A stretch of 64,000 bases of DNA, from NCBI GenBank assembly GCA_002081555.1, contig MZNV01002747.1:1-64000 (forward strand). Reading direction: 5' to 3'. A model generated the notes under the pieces. That model was not told the DNA's origin, searched no databases, and worked only from the letters and a program-made list of their open reading frames with translations. Each line of letters starts with the position of its first letter. Within the stretch, counting starts at the first letter, position 1. The DNA is from Protostelium mycophagum. Taxonomy: Eukaryota > Evosea > Variosea > Protosteliida > Protosteliaceae. Made by a program: the position numbers and the translations under genes. Shown here in pieces: positions 49,101 to 62,358 of this stretch.

Positions 49101-52100
49101 CCAACACTATCACGGTTGTGACAGGTAATCTTGAATACATACCTGATGGATAATGAGAAGAAATACATATTGGAGAATTATTCTGATTTCACAGGTGGTG
49201 ATGCGCCAATCCCCAATATGGTCATCAGTGGTAGTGGCTCCCAAAGAAGCTACGGCCAATCGGCAGATTTTTGTGTCAACGCCTGCTCGTCGAATTCCAG
49301 CTGTACCGGCTTCTCGTATGACTCGTGCGGTACAAATAACTACTACTGCACCCTCTTCAGTGGCGCGGTCAGTTTGACTCCAGGAACTTGTAGCTATTCA
49401 GGAGTGAAAGTACGCGGAGTTCCTACAGGTATATGTATTTTGACATTCTTTGTGAATCTCACCATACGAAGGACAAACGAGTGTGACTGCAGCTTATTTT
49501 AACAATTTTACACCAAACGTCTGCCAATTTTTAGATGGTAGTGGGAACGTCATATTCGACCTGGGCTACTACAGTGATCCCACCAAAGATTTTGTCAGCT
49601 CCGACTATATAGCCCAACTATTCGACTGGAATCCTTGCGGAATTTCACTCGCTAATGGAGCGCCTACTGCTTCCTCCATGATGCAGATGAGCACCTGGGC
49701 GGTTATTCAGAACGGAAATTTGTCTTACGGTCTCGACCAGTATAATAACCCTCGTATGATGGGTTACGCAAATGTCCCATCGGGGTGCTCTCGTATGGCC
49801 AACATTGGCTTGACCTGCAGCAATTCACAAACTGTTCCGGCATTGACGTTCTACAATGAGGATCCAATGTGTAATTATAACCTTAATTTCGCGGTCAATT
49901 GTCAGACCAAACCTTACCTGCGTAGCATCACGACAAATTCATGTAAGAATCACGATTGTTTACCTTCTCTGAGTGGTCACAGTGAACACTGTCACAAGCG
50001 GATCTCTAACATTGACGGGGCAATTTTTAACTACATCAAGTAACGTGCAGATTACCGTCGGAGGGTGAGATCCGATCGAGTCGGTTTTGTATTGACATTT
50101 TGTAGTGCCGCTTGCACCATCTCCTCTTTCACTTATCGGCAGATCGTTTGCAATGCGCCAAATCTGGCCAACGCTACAGCCTTTGTCGCCGTGACAGTGA
50201 ACAGCTTGACGGCTCGTGGTGGCATATGGCTCCAGAGCATTCCTTTGCCAGCTGTTTTTTCAGTGTCTCCATCTTCTGTCCCTTACAATGGAGGTGTAAT
50301 CACTCTCTTTGGGACAGGGTTTGGACGATCTACAGGGAGCATCACTGTGTTGGTTGGAGGACAAGCGTGCACTGGAGCTGCTCTGGATGTCAACGGGTCG
50401 ATGATCACTTGTACTGTCCCCACGGTAACACCCACAACTAACCCCGTCCCCATCAGCGTGAAGATCTCTCCACAAAATACGGAGTTATCTTCTCGGACTC
50501 TATACATACTCCCACCTCCCTTCACTACAACAGAAGCTATGACCAGTTCCATGGTGCAGAGTACTACTGCGGCACAGACTAGCTCTGAGGCTCAGACGTC
50601 GTCAGAATTCCAATCGTCATCTGTATTACAAACATCAACCATTGTACGAACCTCCTCTGTAGCACAGACAACAACACAGGCTGGATCATCAACTGAGGCT
50701 CAAACAACAACACTGGCCGGCTCTAGCACAGAAGCACAGACATCCACTGCTGCTCAAAGTACTACACAGGCTGGATCATCTACTGAGGCTCAAACGACCA
50801 CTCAAGCAGGCTCTAGTACAGAAGCACAGACATCAACAGAGTTTATGAGCTCTACTATTGTTCAGAGTACTACACAAGCTGGATCATCTACAGAGGCACA
50901 AACAACAACACAAGCTGGGTCCAGCACCGAAGCACAATCAACAACTCAAGCAGGATCTAGTACAGAAGCACAGACATCAACAGAGTTTATGAGCTCTACT
51001 GTTGTTCAGAGTACAACACAAGCCGGGTCATCTTCAGAGGTACAAACAACCACACAAGCGGGCTCCAGTACTGAGGCACAGACATCCACTGAATTTATGA
51101 GCTCTACTGTCGTTCAAAGCACAACACAAGCTGGATCATCTACTGAGGCTCAAACGACCACTCAAGCAGGCTCTAGTACAGAAGCACAGACATCGACAGA
51201 GTTTATGAGCTCTACTGTTGTTCAGAGTACAACACAAGCTAGATCATCTACAGAGGCACAAACAACAACACAAGCCGGGTCCAGCACTGAAGCACAGACG
51301 TCAACAGAGTTTATGAGCTCTACTGTTGTTCAAAGCACAACACAAGCTGGATCATCTACAGAAGTGCAGACAACAACTCAAGCAGGATCTAGTTCTGAGG
51401 CACAGACGTCAACAGAGTTTATGAGCTCTACTGTTGTTCAGAGTACTACACAAGCTGGATCGTCTTCAGAGGTACAAACAACAACACAAGCAGGATCTAG
51501 TACTGCAGCACAGACATCAACAGAGTTTATGAGTTCAACTGTTGTTCAAAGCACAACACAGGCTAGATCATCTACAGAGATACAAACGACCACTCAAGCA
51601 GGTTCTAGTACTGAGGCGCAAACCACTACTCAAGCAGGATCTAGTTCTGAGGCGCAGACATCAACAGAGTTTATGAGTTCCACTATTGTTCAAAGTACTA
51701 CAGAAGCTGGATCATCTACTGAGGCACAATCAACGACTCAAGCAGGCTCTACTACTGATGCGCAGAGCTCTACAATGGTGCAAAGTACTACTCAAGCAGG
51801 GTCTAGTTCTGAAGCGCAAACATCAACGGAGTTCATGAGTTCGACCATTGTCCAGAGTACTACACAAGCAGCATCATCTACAGAGGCACAAACAACAACA
51901 CAAGCAGGATCCACTTCTGAAGCGCAAACATCAACAGAATTTTTGAGCTCTACTGTTGTTCAGAGTACTACACAAGCTGGATCATCGACAGAAGCACAGA
52001 CTACACAAGTATTCTCTAGCACTGCAGTGCAGACATCAACAGAGGCTATGAGCTCGACCATTGTCCAGAGTACTACCCAAGTAGCATCATCAACTGAGGT

Positions 52101-55100
52101 TCAAACGACCACACAAGCAGGCTCTACTACTATTGCTCTGAGTTCTACAATGGTGCAGAGCACTACACAGGCGGGATCGAGTACTGAGGCATATACAACA
52201 ACACAAGCAGGCTCATCCACCGAGGTGGATACCACGACCGAAGAAAACTCGTCTACACAAGATATGTCAACCACAGAAGCAGGTTCCACCACAGTAGATC
52301 AGTCCAGTACGGAAGCTGCCACAACATCTCAGGCCGGATCATCTACAGAGGCCCAAACTACCACTGAAGCGATCACATCTTCACAGCTCCAGACCAGCAC
52401 GGAATTCCAATCCACCACCATGGCACAAACCACTCAAGCGCGATCAACTTCCCAGGCGCAGACTTCTACAGAAGCTCAGACCACATCTCAGGCTGGTTCA
52501 ACCACTATAGCCGAATCATCAACGGGGATGTATTCTTCTACTCAAGCCGGGTCCAGTACAGAGGCTGATACATCTTCTGTAGCTGTAACCAGTACGGAGG
52601 CTCAAAGTTCTACTGAAATAGGTTCAACCACACAAGCACAGACGACAAGTGTATATGCCACCACAACAGAGTTTGGAACGACAACGACTGCCTATCCAAA
52701 TGGCTCATTCTGCAATGGGTTGAATTGCACGATCTACATGCAAGCCGAGAGCAACTACAACTCAGGTAGAGATGTCACAGTTGACAGTGACACGTGCTGA
52801 CATTGACAGTTTTATCGTCCGTTCTGGTCAACATTCCGAGCGGCGGGTCTCTCACCGCGTATTTCACACAAAATGATAACATCACTCAACCCGTCACATT
52901 GAATGCCAGAGGGATCGCCTTGAGTTTCATCGGAATCACTCAGCTTCCGATCTCTTTGACTGGTATTTTCAAGGTGGATAATTCTCCCACCGTCACCTTC
53001 CAAAACATCAACTTCAACAGTCAAAATCTCGTTGTTCCCGTGATTCAGGTGCGAATTTTGATGTAAATTGAATCTCTTAATACTGATTCAGGTCGGACAA
53101 TCTACGTCTACAACGGTGGGGTCTTTTACCTTGATAGGATGTACCTGCAATAATTGCAACACGCAGACCGTGGTGGCAGCCACCTCAACCACCATGTATA
53201 TCAATTCCAATAGCGTGTCCAACGTAAAGTCCACCAACGGAATCATTTTCTATTTGAAAGTCAATGGCGGCAGCTTGAATTTTAACGGTAATAATATTTC
53301 CAGCAACACTGGTGATACAAGTGAGTCTTGATTTCATCAAATTTGATGCTGACCAACACAGTTGTCATGCTCAGCAACGCACCTGCCACGTTTTCCAACA
53401 ACATCTTCTCAAGAAATAGTGGCTCCCTCAATGTTCAGGGGACACTTTCTGTTCCCATAGTCAACTTGAGTAATTGCAATATAACTAATAACAATGCCAT
53501 CAACAATGGAGCTGGAGCATCTCTTTCGGGAAATATCGGGACTATCTTGATAAAAAATACGAATATCAGTGGGAACTATAACAAGGCGAGTGGAGGAGCT
53601 GTCAGTGTGTCTGGGAACGTGGAGAAGATTACGGTCGCGAACTCGGTGATCTCAAATAATTATGCCGAAGTGAATGGAGGAGCATTTGCGATCACGGGAA
53701 GTGGCACGTTATTTACCGTGACGAACTCTTCTCTGTCAAAGAATACGGCCGTAAATGGTGTGTATATCATTACATTGCGTATTCTAAATGTTGAACAGGT
53801 GGTGTGGCGCTTCTCAGCGGCACCTTCTCTGCCGTCGTCTTCGATAATTCCAGTATCTCTTCAAATACCGCCGGAACAACTTTTGGGCCTGGAGTTGGCG
53901 GAGTTCTATACTTCGCTGGTTCGTCACCATCCGTTATCTTTCGACAATCTTCAATCACCCAAAACTCTGGGGCCCAGGGAGCGGCTATCTATATCCCTCA
54001 GTCAGCCTCAGTAAACAATTTGTCTGTGACGAAATGTAGTGTGCAGAACAACCAAGCAAATCAAGGGAACGGAGGAGGTTTTTGCATAGAAGGCTCCACG
54101 GCCATAGCAATCAACATTTCCCAAACGACAGCTTGTGATAACAAGGCGGCGTACAGCGGAGGATTTCTATTTTTAGAACCTTATAATAGTGGGGCGTCTA
54201 TTACGTCTAGCGAGAATTATTTCTGCAACAATATCGCTGCAGACGGAGGTCAGTTGTCGAATTAAAAGTTAATCACTGAATGCCACAGGTGTCTTCTACC
54301 TCAGCTCTCTATCCGGAGTCTCCTCGTCGATGAGCAGCTTCACAGACACGAATTCGATTTGGTCGAACAACAATGCCAATGTCACCGGTGGTGGCATCTC
54401 CGTGACCTCTACGGTGTCCAAGTTCGAATTGACCGGAGGATGGTACCTTCAAAACCGTGCACAGCAGGGCGGTATGCTCAGCATCATCACGCCTTCTCTC
54501 GTTTACTTGACCAACACCAATTTCACTCAGAACTACGCTCAGGTCAGTTTTCCCGCGTTTTCCGGTGTTTGAATTTCAAATATTGATGTATTCAGGAAAG
54601 CGGAGGAGGGCTGTTTGCGACCTCTTTGACCAAATGCAATATTATCAGTTCGAGATTCTACAACAATTCCGCCGGTGGGTACGCCGGAGCCGCTTTTCTG
54701 CAATCTAGTGCTTGGGAATTACTCCCCGGTATTGTCATTGCGGAGATCAACGGATCTCAATTCTCCAACAATCGAGCGACGGTAGGAGGTGCCATAGTGG
54801 TATGTCTCTGCTTTATCATCGGTATTCTGTTTATGCCCCCAGATTCGCTCCAGTGGTGGCGCAATGACTTCCAAAAGACAGAGCGCCAACTCCACCGACG
54901 TGGAGCCGTTCCTCCTTGAGAATTCTCGGTTCACTAACAATCTGGCCATCAGCGGAGGTGCCATCGCGGTCTTTGGACTTGCGCGATTCAGCGCCTTGTA
55001 TTTCGATGATAACGTGGCGTCTCAAGGAACTTCCTTCGCCTTGATGTCTCCGGGCTACGTTTCCCTCGCAAACAACACCTTTTCGTCGAATGACACAATT

Positions 55101-56899
55101 TATTTGTCAAACGGAACTTCCATCAAGACCGCCACACGTGAGTCGATTAGATGTCAGTTTATAAAGGAGGTTTTCTGTCATGACCACAACAATACAGAAT
55201 AAATATGGCCGAGGACTGACACTTTTAAGCCGTCCCTGTCGCGATGACATGTTCTGGGGGTATAGTGGTCGGCAACGGCCAGGTTATGTGTCCCTCATCA
55301 AACTCAGTGAACAGCCAAGAAGAGAAGAGTAAGTGAATTCTCATTATGCTTCAGAATAATTGTGAGCTCATCATTTGCAGGTGGTGTTTCGAATACGCCA
55401 AAGCAAAGCTCAGTCGCCCCAATCTGGATTGTCGGGGTCATATTATTCGTCTGTATTGCTGTGGTGGGCATCGTAGTTGTCATCATTCGTAGAAAGAGAA
55501 AATTCAAGATCAACCCTGAGAACTTGGCACCTCTCCCAGGTTTAGACGCAATTTCCGGAGCGGAAATTCAATTTATTGGTCAAAAAGCTAACATCTTGAT
55601 CGACTATGAAGAGTTATTACGACCGGTCAGTGTCAGAATGACATCATTGACATGATCTGACATTTGACAGATGGAAATCGGCCGTGGTGCTCATGGAATG
55701 GTCTTCAGAGCCGTGTGGAGAAACTCTAAAGTCGCTGTGAAACAGCTACTCAAAGAGGATGGCACACAATTGGACGAATTCCTCAGCGAATCCATCCTCC
55801 TGCAAGGTCTCAGACCTCATCCTGTAAGTATGGAGCGTGATGTGCAATATTTTGACAAACCACAGAATCTGGTCACCTTCATGGGTGTGTGTCTGCCGCC
55901 ACAGCCTCTCGCCCTCGTCACAGAGGTTCGTCTTGATGTCTATATTCTGTTCTAAGCCTCACAGTTTTGCGTCAACGGCAGTCTCTTGAGTTTTTTGAGG
56001 AATCGTCGCGGTGAAATACCCAATCTGCTGAAGAGAAATTTTGCCAAGGGCATTGCCAGTGGAATGTGCCATCTGCACAACGAAGGAGTGAGTGACTAAT
56101 GTTCATAAACATCATCCTGATCTATAAATAGATCATCCATAGGGATCTGGCCGCGAGAAATGTGTTGCTCTCCGCCGGCATGGACGGTGAGTTGTTGGAG
56201 GAAAATTGAACTGACCCAAACAGCCAAGATCAGCGACTTTGGGCTCTCATTGAGGACTCAAGATTCTGGCAGTGTCTTTCAGTCTGGGCCGATTAAGTGG
56301 ATGGCGCCAGAGAGTGAGCTTGCTTCTATTTTGTTCAATTGCTGAATCCACGCAGGCATCCTCACCGGACAGTTCTCAGAATTGTCTGATGTATATAGCT
56401 ATGGAATCGTCATCTGGGAGATACTTTCTGAAGGAGGGGAGCTGTACCCACAAATGACAAACGAAGATACAGCTCTTGCGGTCACCTCCTGCGACACCCG
56501 TCCCGTGGTGTCATCTCAGATGATGACTGACAGCAGGCTTGTGGACGTGATGAAGAGTGAGATCATCCATCATTGACATGCTTCAATCTTGATGATCTGA
56601 AAACATGTTGCTCAATGTTGGCAGATTCATGGCGAAGACTACCGAAACTCCGACCGAGCTTCCAGGCTATTTACGGTTGGCTGGATGTAGACGAAGAAGA
56701 TCTCACTCTTGACGACCCCTTCTCCCCCCGCACCGATACTGGAAACTCCTACTCTCACTTCAATTTGTATGGTCCTTCAGAGGACACGATCAGATCTTTC
56801 GGAGATGTGCAGATGGAAGACGTCTCCGCAGAAATGCAAACTGATGTGGACATGATGATCTCAACACCGTATCACAACTCCAATAGAGATGCAGTCTGA
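46120..56899 (+). CDS. Large multidomain receptor tyrosine kinase (LRR, IPT, PAN, mucin, beta-helix, TM, kinase)
   Basis: ATG at 46120 gives a signal peptide MTTRLVLAVFVLLFSSLG. LRRs follow to about 47560 (LQILDLSQNAIG, ALKYLNISGNWM, LATMDLSYNSF). IPT/TIG-like domains lie at about 48300-50510 (VTVTGTNFGPTS, PYNGGVITLFGTGFG), with a PAN/apple-like module near 49190-49430 (ADFCVNACSSNSSCTGFSYD). A Ser/Thr-rich mucin stretch covers 50530-52690, then Pmp-like beta-helix repeats cover 52800-55150 (NNYAEVNGGAF, SGGAIAVFG). The TM helix is at about 55415-55485 (VGVILFVCIAVVGIVVVII). The kinase has EIGRGAHGMVF, VAVKQL, SESILLQGL, VTFMGVC, IIHRDLAARNVLLS, ISDFGLSL, IKWMAPES, DVYSYGIVIWEIL and KLRPSFQAIY. 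HRDLAARN is the canonical receptor-tyrosine-kinase signature. The tail (PYHNSNRDAV, TGA at 56897-56899) has several tyrosines. It could have been two genes, but no promoter gap or stop separates ectodomain from kinase. Confidence 0.85.
50530..52690 (+). repeat. Coding minisatellite in the receptor mucin domain
   Basis: About 720 Ser/Thr-rich codons without a break. The basic unit is 12 residues (36 bp), of the forms TSTEFMSSTVVQ, STTQAGSSTEAQ and TTTQAGSSTEAQ, and these combine into a 36-residue (108-bp) higher-order unit. I count about eleven TSTE(F/A)(M/L)SST units between roughly 50829 and 52140, some with an extra 12-mer inserted. The flanks are more degenerate. Such stretches are usually heavily O-glycosylated stalks. 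Confidence 0.9.
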
Positions 56900-56957
56900 T
56901 GATGTCATGATGAATAGATTCTTCCCGATATTGTTTTGATCAATCCCATAATTTATT

Positions 56958-59617
56958 TCAACAGAAGGCCTTCTGTGTCAAACTGCCGTTGGGGCAGCAG
57001 TACATCGTGGGGCTGTAGCATGCCTGACCACAAGCGCAGAGTCCTTCACCACAGAAGCTGGCCTGCTGGCATGTGCTGGAGGTGGTGGTGGCGGTGGCGG
57101 GGGAAGCGGTTGTAGAGGAGACAGCCTGGCGAGTTGTAGACGTCGGGACGGGAGATGCACTTGTAGTTGCGGGGGACTGTGTTGTAGACGGAGCGGGGGT
57201 GTTGGTTGAGGGGCAGAAAGATGCCTGGGTCAACTGTCCATTCAGACAACTACAACGGTCAGAAAAAAAACAGAATTTTCTGTGAATATTCACCAGTACT
57301 GGGAAGAGCTGTAACAAGCACCGTTGCAAGCACAAAGTGTAGACGCACAGTAGTCTGCCTTCTCACAAGTGGGACCAGAGGAAGATGTGGTGGTAGCGGG
57401 GGCAGCGGTTGTTGGGACAGCCTGGCTAGTTGTAGATTGAACCACTTGGCTGGTTGTAGAGGGGGCGGGAGCCTGAGCCGTGGTGGATGGGGTGGGGGCA
57501 GAGCAGAAATCGATTTGAGTCAATTGTCCGCTGACGCAACTAGGAGCCATGAGCGGATTTTTTATTTAAATTGCTTTTGTTCTTGCAGAAAAAACTATGA
57601 TAATAAAAAACTCACCAGTACTGGGAAGGGTTGTAGCAAGCTCCGTTGCAGCCGCAGAGTGTAGAGGGGCAGTAGTTGGTCTTCTCGCAAGTCGCACCAG
57701 AGGATGAGGTGGTGGCGGGAGATCCGGTAGATGGGACATTTTGGCCGGTTGTAGAGGGGACGTTCTGGCTGGTTGTAGAGGGGACGTTCTGGCCGGTTGT
57801 AGAGGGGACGTAGGTGCTGGGGTTGTTACCGGTGGGTGTTCCGCCAATTGTAGATGGGGTGTTCTGGCACTGAGTGGAGGCGGGAACAACGGGGGTGACC
57901 ACATTTCCGAGACCTCCGAAGCTGCAAGCGCTGGCTCCTGTACACGTCAACACATGTCGTCTTAAGATCTCCGACAATATCACCTTGGTTGGGTCCAAAA
58001 GCCTGGTAGTACTGAGACATAGCCCACGAAACTCTCTCCAACGCGTTACACATGCTCCAAGTTCCGTAAACTCCGGATGCGGAGTTTGTGCCGATCTCGG
58101 CACATGCAGATGGGTAGTTGGCGCAGATGTAATCTAAGACACCTCCAACTTTGCTGAGGACGTCTGGAGATGCGTTTACCGCGTCTTCTGTGGAGGTTCT
58201 GTCTTTCGTCAATAAAATCGGAAGGAAAATGTCTCGTTGTAGATGTGATGCGCACCTGCAAGAGATCTGCTGAAACATGCACTGGCAGGCGGCGTGGTTG
58301 GCGACGGGGGGGAGTGGAGAGGCGGCACTTCTCCATTGGTCCGTGACAGATGGGCACGTCTCCTGTGGGAGGTTCTGGGAATAAGTGGAGATCGTCTTTC
58401 TGGGAGGGTTGATCTTTGCGGTTTGGGCTTTAAAGTTGTTGAATTCGGGGTTAAGAGGGTAAGCGTAGGTGCTGTTGACGACCTCTACAAGTCCGTAGTC
58501 GTTCACCTCTTGGACATATTCATAGACGAGACCTGCAGAGGTCAACGTGATGATGCGATGGTGATGATTGACACTCACCTCCACTGAGAACGTTGGTCAT
58601 GGGGCTGCTGTAGATGGCAGCAACCTGTACACGTCAGTAAAGCCATACGATAATTTTGGCGGGAATCACCTCGTTGAAAGATCTGGGCTTGGGTTGGATG
58701 CATCCGTACTCGGTGAAGATGATGGGGATGCTATAATCGGCCCATGTCTGCTCGAATGACTGGTATCCAGATGTCTGCAAGTTGGCGTCACCGCACCATC
58801 TATAACGGTCAATTTGGGCGGGAAATTGAAGTTTAAAAATAACCTGTAGATGTTGAGTCCGTAAAAGTCTGCGCTGGTCTCTGGTGATCCACAGTTCAAA
58901 TAAGCTTGGAAAGTGTAACCAGTTGGCACATCGGTGGCAGCATATCCTACAGGCTTGTTCGAACCCTTAGAGGCGATGTATGCCTTGGAATCTCTGATGG
59001 AGGCCTTTACATAAGCACCGGCAGGGGTGGTGCCCTCGGCGAGGATGACTTCGTTACCGGCGATGAACCCAAGAGTGTTGGTGTAACCGATGAAGGCGTC
59101 GATGTTTCCACCTTCGAAAAATGAGAAGGAGGATTTTTGATCAAAAGCCTCTTACGGTAAGCGTCGAAGAGGTCGGTGGTCCATGAGGGAGCAGAGGAGA
59201 TAATACTCTCAGAAGGTGTGGACAGATCAAGAAGAACGTAGATTCCTGATTATCATCAGATTTGTATTTGAAAAATAGAAGGAAGTCTAACCTGCTTGGG
59301 CGAGGAGGTTCATACCGGCATCGTGGTTGAGTGTGTTGTCGGTGTAGTAACAACGGATAGTGTTGATTCCCAAAGAGGTGAGGAAAGGGATGTCTCTTCT
59401 CAAACCAGCCAGATCAGCTATAGGATCGACTCCAGGAGTTGGTTGATATGCAGCCTGTGGTTGTTATATACAGAATCAAACATCCACTGCCTACCCCAAC
59501 AACATAAAACTGTTGGCCAGTGACAGAGTCAAAGAAGTATTTGCCTTTGACAATGATGGGATTGAGTGCGGCTGCCAATGTGATGACAGCCAGAAGAATG
59601 AGCGATAGCTTCTGCAT
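56958..59617 (-). CDS. GH72 beta-1,3-glucanosyltransferase with X8 domain and three Cys-rich carbohydrate-binding modules
   Basis: The start at 59617 gives a signal peptide MQKLSLILLAVITLAAALNP and then GKYFFDSVTGQQFYVVGV. The GH72 core has DPIADLAGLRRDIPFL, NTIRCYYTDNTLNHD, GYTNTLGFIAGNEV (acid/base Glu), SADFYGLNIY, SIPIIFTEYGC (nucleophile Glu), SSPMTN and LVYEYVQE. An X8/CBM43 domain follows (AACQCMFQQISCRC, GVYGTWSMCNALERVSW, CSFGG). The C terminus has three tandem modules of the type CEKxxYCxSTLCxCNGACYxxSQYWC with Ser/Thr/Pro linkers, resembling CBM52-type Carb_bind modules, and ends SLTQKAFC with TGA at 56958-56960. It would cut and rejoin beta-1,3-glucan at the cell surface or in secreted form. 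No GPI-anchor signal is seen at the C terminus. The paralogue at 1-1776 is diverged. Confidence 0.88.
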
Positions 59618-62358
59618 TTCGTATCGTATATGGACGTAAGTGCGTGAGAGTGTCTTGCAAGCGTGCGTGCGTTTCTCGAATGATCAACTGATGAGAGTTC
59701 TTTTCACCGCGAAAGGTCACCGAAAACTGCAGTATGACACCCTCGGTGGCATAAGGGGCTCCTTTACCATCCCCGGATCCGGAAGAAGGTAGAATTTTTG
59801 TTCCTCCTGCTCCGACATGAGCTTCTCATCTATCGCACCATTTCACCCACCTTCTAAACCGTGCAATCTGCCTAAAGAGGAACCATACGTGGAAACAGAA
59901 TTTAGCCGGATCCGGTATCCATGACAATGCTCCGGCTACTATCTACAACAGTACATGACGGCCAATTACCAGAAGTTTAATGTTCTTCAAATGAATAATA
60001 ATTATGTATATAATATACAAAGAAGTAATCATGTTTATTTATTGTTGTGTCGTCAGCTGCAAGCAAGAATGGAAATATGAAATTCAGAGGACCTGTGCTA
60101 TATCTATTTTGATTAATTTATTTCTTAATTAATAATTTACTTACAGAAGACCATTATTTTGAAAGTGATTAAAAGCCTTCTCTATACTGTTTGCTGATCT
60201 TTTTGAAAGAAGATTCTCTCTTGTAATAGATACATTATGGCAAATGACTAACCAGGCCTGTTGCCCTGTACCCATTGATATTTGATGTATCTGAGAGGGA
60301 GGCTCAGCGGCTTTCCTGTGTAAAAATGTACATTATCCTTTTTGGGTGGGGATTTCTCTTTGGCCCAGAATAATTCTGAGTCTGAGAATTTCCTTTATCA
60401 TTCCCTGATACTTTCACAGACTTAGCTGGAGAAAGCTTGATATCCTCAGTGACTCTCTTGACCCCCTTCTTGGAGTTGTTATAAGTATCAATATTGAGAA
60501 TGTGCTTCTCTATATTCTTGGCTAGTTTGAAGCAAGCATTGAGGTTTGAAACACCCACTCCACATGGTCCACACATTCAATAATATCTTTATTTAACCCT
60601 TAGGAGACATAGGATAATCTGATTGCAGATTTCTACTACACCTATACCAACAATATTCACAAGATCACCATGCAAGCTGCAATCAAGGATCTTACCTAAG
60701 AAAACCTTAGTGTCAGAGAATTTTTCTGCCCAGATAATTAAAATAATTATCTGTATTTCCTGCATTCTAAGAGGTCAATAGAGTCATGTTGTACTCTAAA
60801 TCTGATTACAAAGGATTTGAAGAGAAAATCTAAGGATTTCTAAATCTGCACAGACTTCTCTGTCACACACAGAGAAGGATCAAGGATCAAAAATTTATTT
60901 AAGGAAATTCAGAGATGAGATCCTTACATAAGTCTAGATGTATGTAAGGAGGATGGGTTTCACGCTTGTCTAACTGCACAGCCACAAGACATCAAATTTG
61001 TCAAGGGCTCTCCAATCTCTGATTGAATTTTGTATCCACATATTACATCAAGTCTATATGACATGGCAAACCTCTGCCAAAATTTTGCAAAGGGCCGACT
61101 CGTTTTAGGATGAGCACAGTGTCAGACATTGATGGCACAGAAGAACAAATAAATTAATATAATTTATTTGCAAGTTGCAACAACGTTTAAATCAACGTTG
61201 TTGTTTATTAAAGTTTGCAAAGTTACACATGCCCATTTACAATGCACAATGTGGAAATTAGGAAGATTCAAGTGTTCATGGAACAGATGTTATAGCCAAG
61301 TAATAAAGTACTTGAAGTGTAATGTCCCAAAACAGGATGAGTCTTTGAGTTTACCTTTTCTCTTTGTTATTTGTTATCTCTTTTCCATTCCTTTCTCATG
61401 TAAGTATACACATCTCTAATACACAGCCAACACTCAGGATTTCTCCTAGCTAGACAGCAACATCCTGGCATCTTTGATCAAAGATGTACAAGTGATGCAA
61501 GAGGTGTTAGCTTCCCTCTATGCTGAAGTTTGTACACTGTGCCAAGAGAGGAATAATAGTCAATACAATTCAGTCAGTTTCTACTCAACATCATAGACAG
61601 GATAACCTTACAAGACACAAAAAATATAAGTCAAAATTATACAGCCAGTACACTATGCTTCCTGCCTTAAAACACAAGACATTAAAGACCAAAGTGAATT
61701 ATTAGAGCTATCTTTACTCTGGGTGCACACACAAAGTGTGGAGGTCAAAGAATGAGACCTCTAATGTTTATATACTTTCTAGAAACATATATCACTTATC
61801 ACTGTAATTTGAAATTATGATATTGTAATAATATATTTAAATTTCAAGGTATCATGGCTGGCATGCCACACCTGGTATAATGTACCGTCATGACAGGCGC
61901 TTTCTGAGGCTGCAAATAGGTCAAAAATTGATGCTGTGCGTTTGATTCAAGATGTTAAATAAAACTCACTGGAATTTTTTTATGCCATGATTAAACACGC
62001 TATCACAATGTGGCGTGCTATTATTATTTTTCAAGAAACACATCTAATATTATTCCTTCTGAGTTGTGCTTTATTGCACAGGATTGGGAATTGATGAAAC
62101 AAGTTACACATCTTTTAAAGGTGAGTAATAATTAATTATCTTTATACTGTGAGATAAAATCACTGCAACATAAAATAATTAAATCAGTTATCAGAGCCGC
62201 TGAAAACAGTGTATCTTCCAACAAACAAGCCCAGCAGCTCTTGACTCCCTGATTTTTGCAAGAATAGTGATAAAATTTTGATTTGATTGATAACTGCATA
62301 CTTTATGATGGTTTAAGATTGCGCTTCACGCTAATTTCATCCTTATTCCAGACTTGCT
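59618..62358. other. Long gene-poor interval, AT-rich from about 59990
   Basis: About 2.7 kb. The first 350 bp is the promoter side of the GH72 gene. From about 59990 the base composition changes to clearly AT-rich, unlike the rest of the window, and stays so up to the ankyrin gene. The longest frames (minus 60304-60576, starting MCGPCGVGVSNLN; plus 61168-61419) show no recognised domain. It could be a decayed gene or mobile element, but nothing in it identifies a family. Two strong inverted repeats lie at about 61148-61204. Confidence 0.5.
61148..61204. repeat. Pair of inverted repeats in the AT-rich block
   Basis: AAATAAATT and AATTTATTT around a 5-base centre (about 61148-61170) are followed at once by CAACAACGTT, loop TAAATC, AACGTTGTTG (61179-61204). 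The second is a perfect 10-bp stem. Together they could extrude as cruciforms or fold as RNA hairpins. Confidence 0.65.

Noticed and set aside
50530-52690. CRISPR or satellite array
   Set aside because: The periodic DNA is an uninterrupted coding frame rich in Ser/Thr with degenerate units and no spacers.
60304-60576. Minus-strand ORF starting MCGPCGVGVSNLNACFKL as a mobile-element protein
   Set aside because: It is short, in AT-rich DNA, with no recognisable domain, terminal repeats or target-site duplication.
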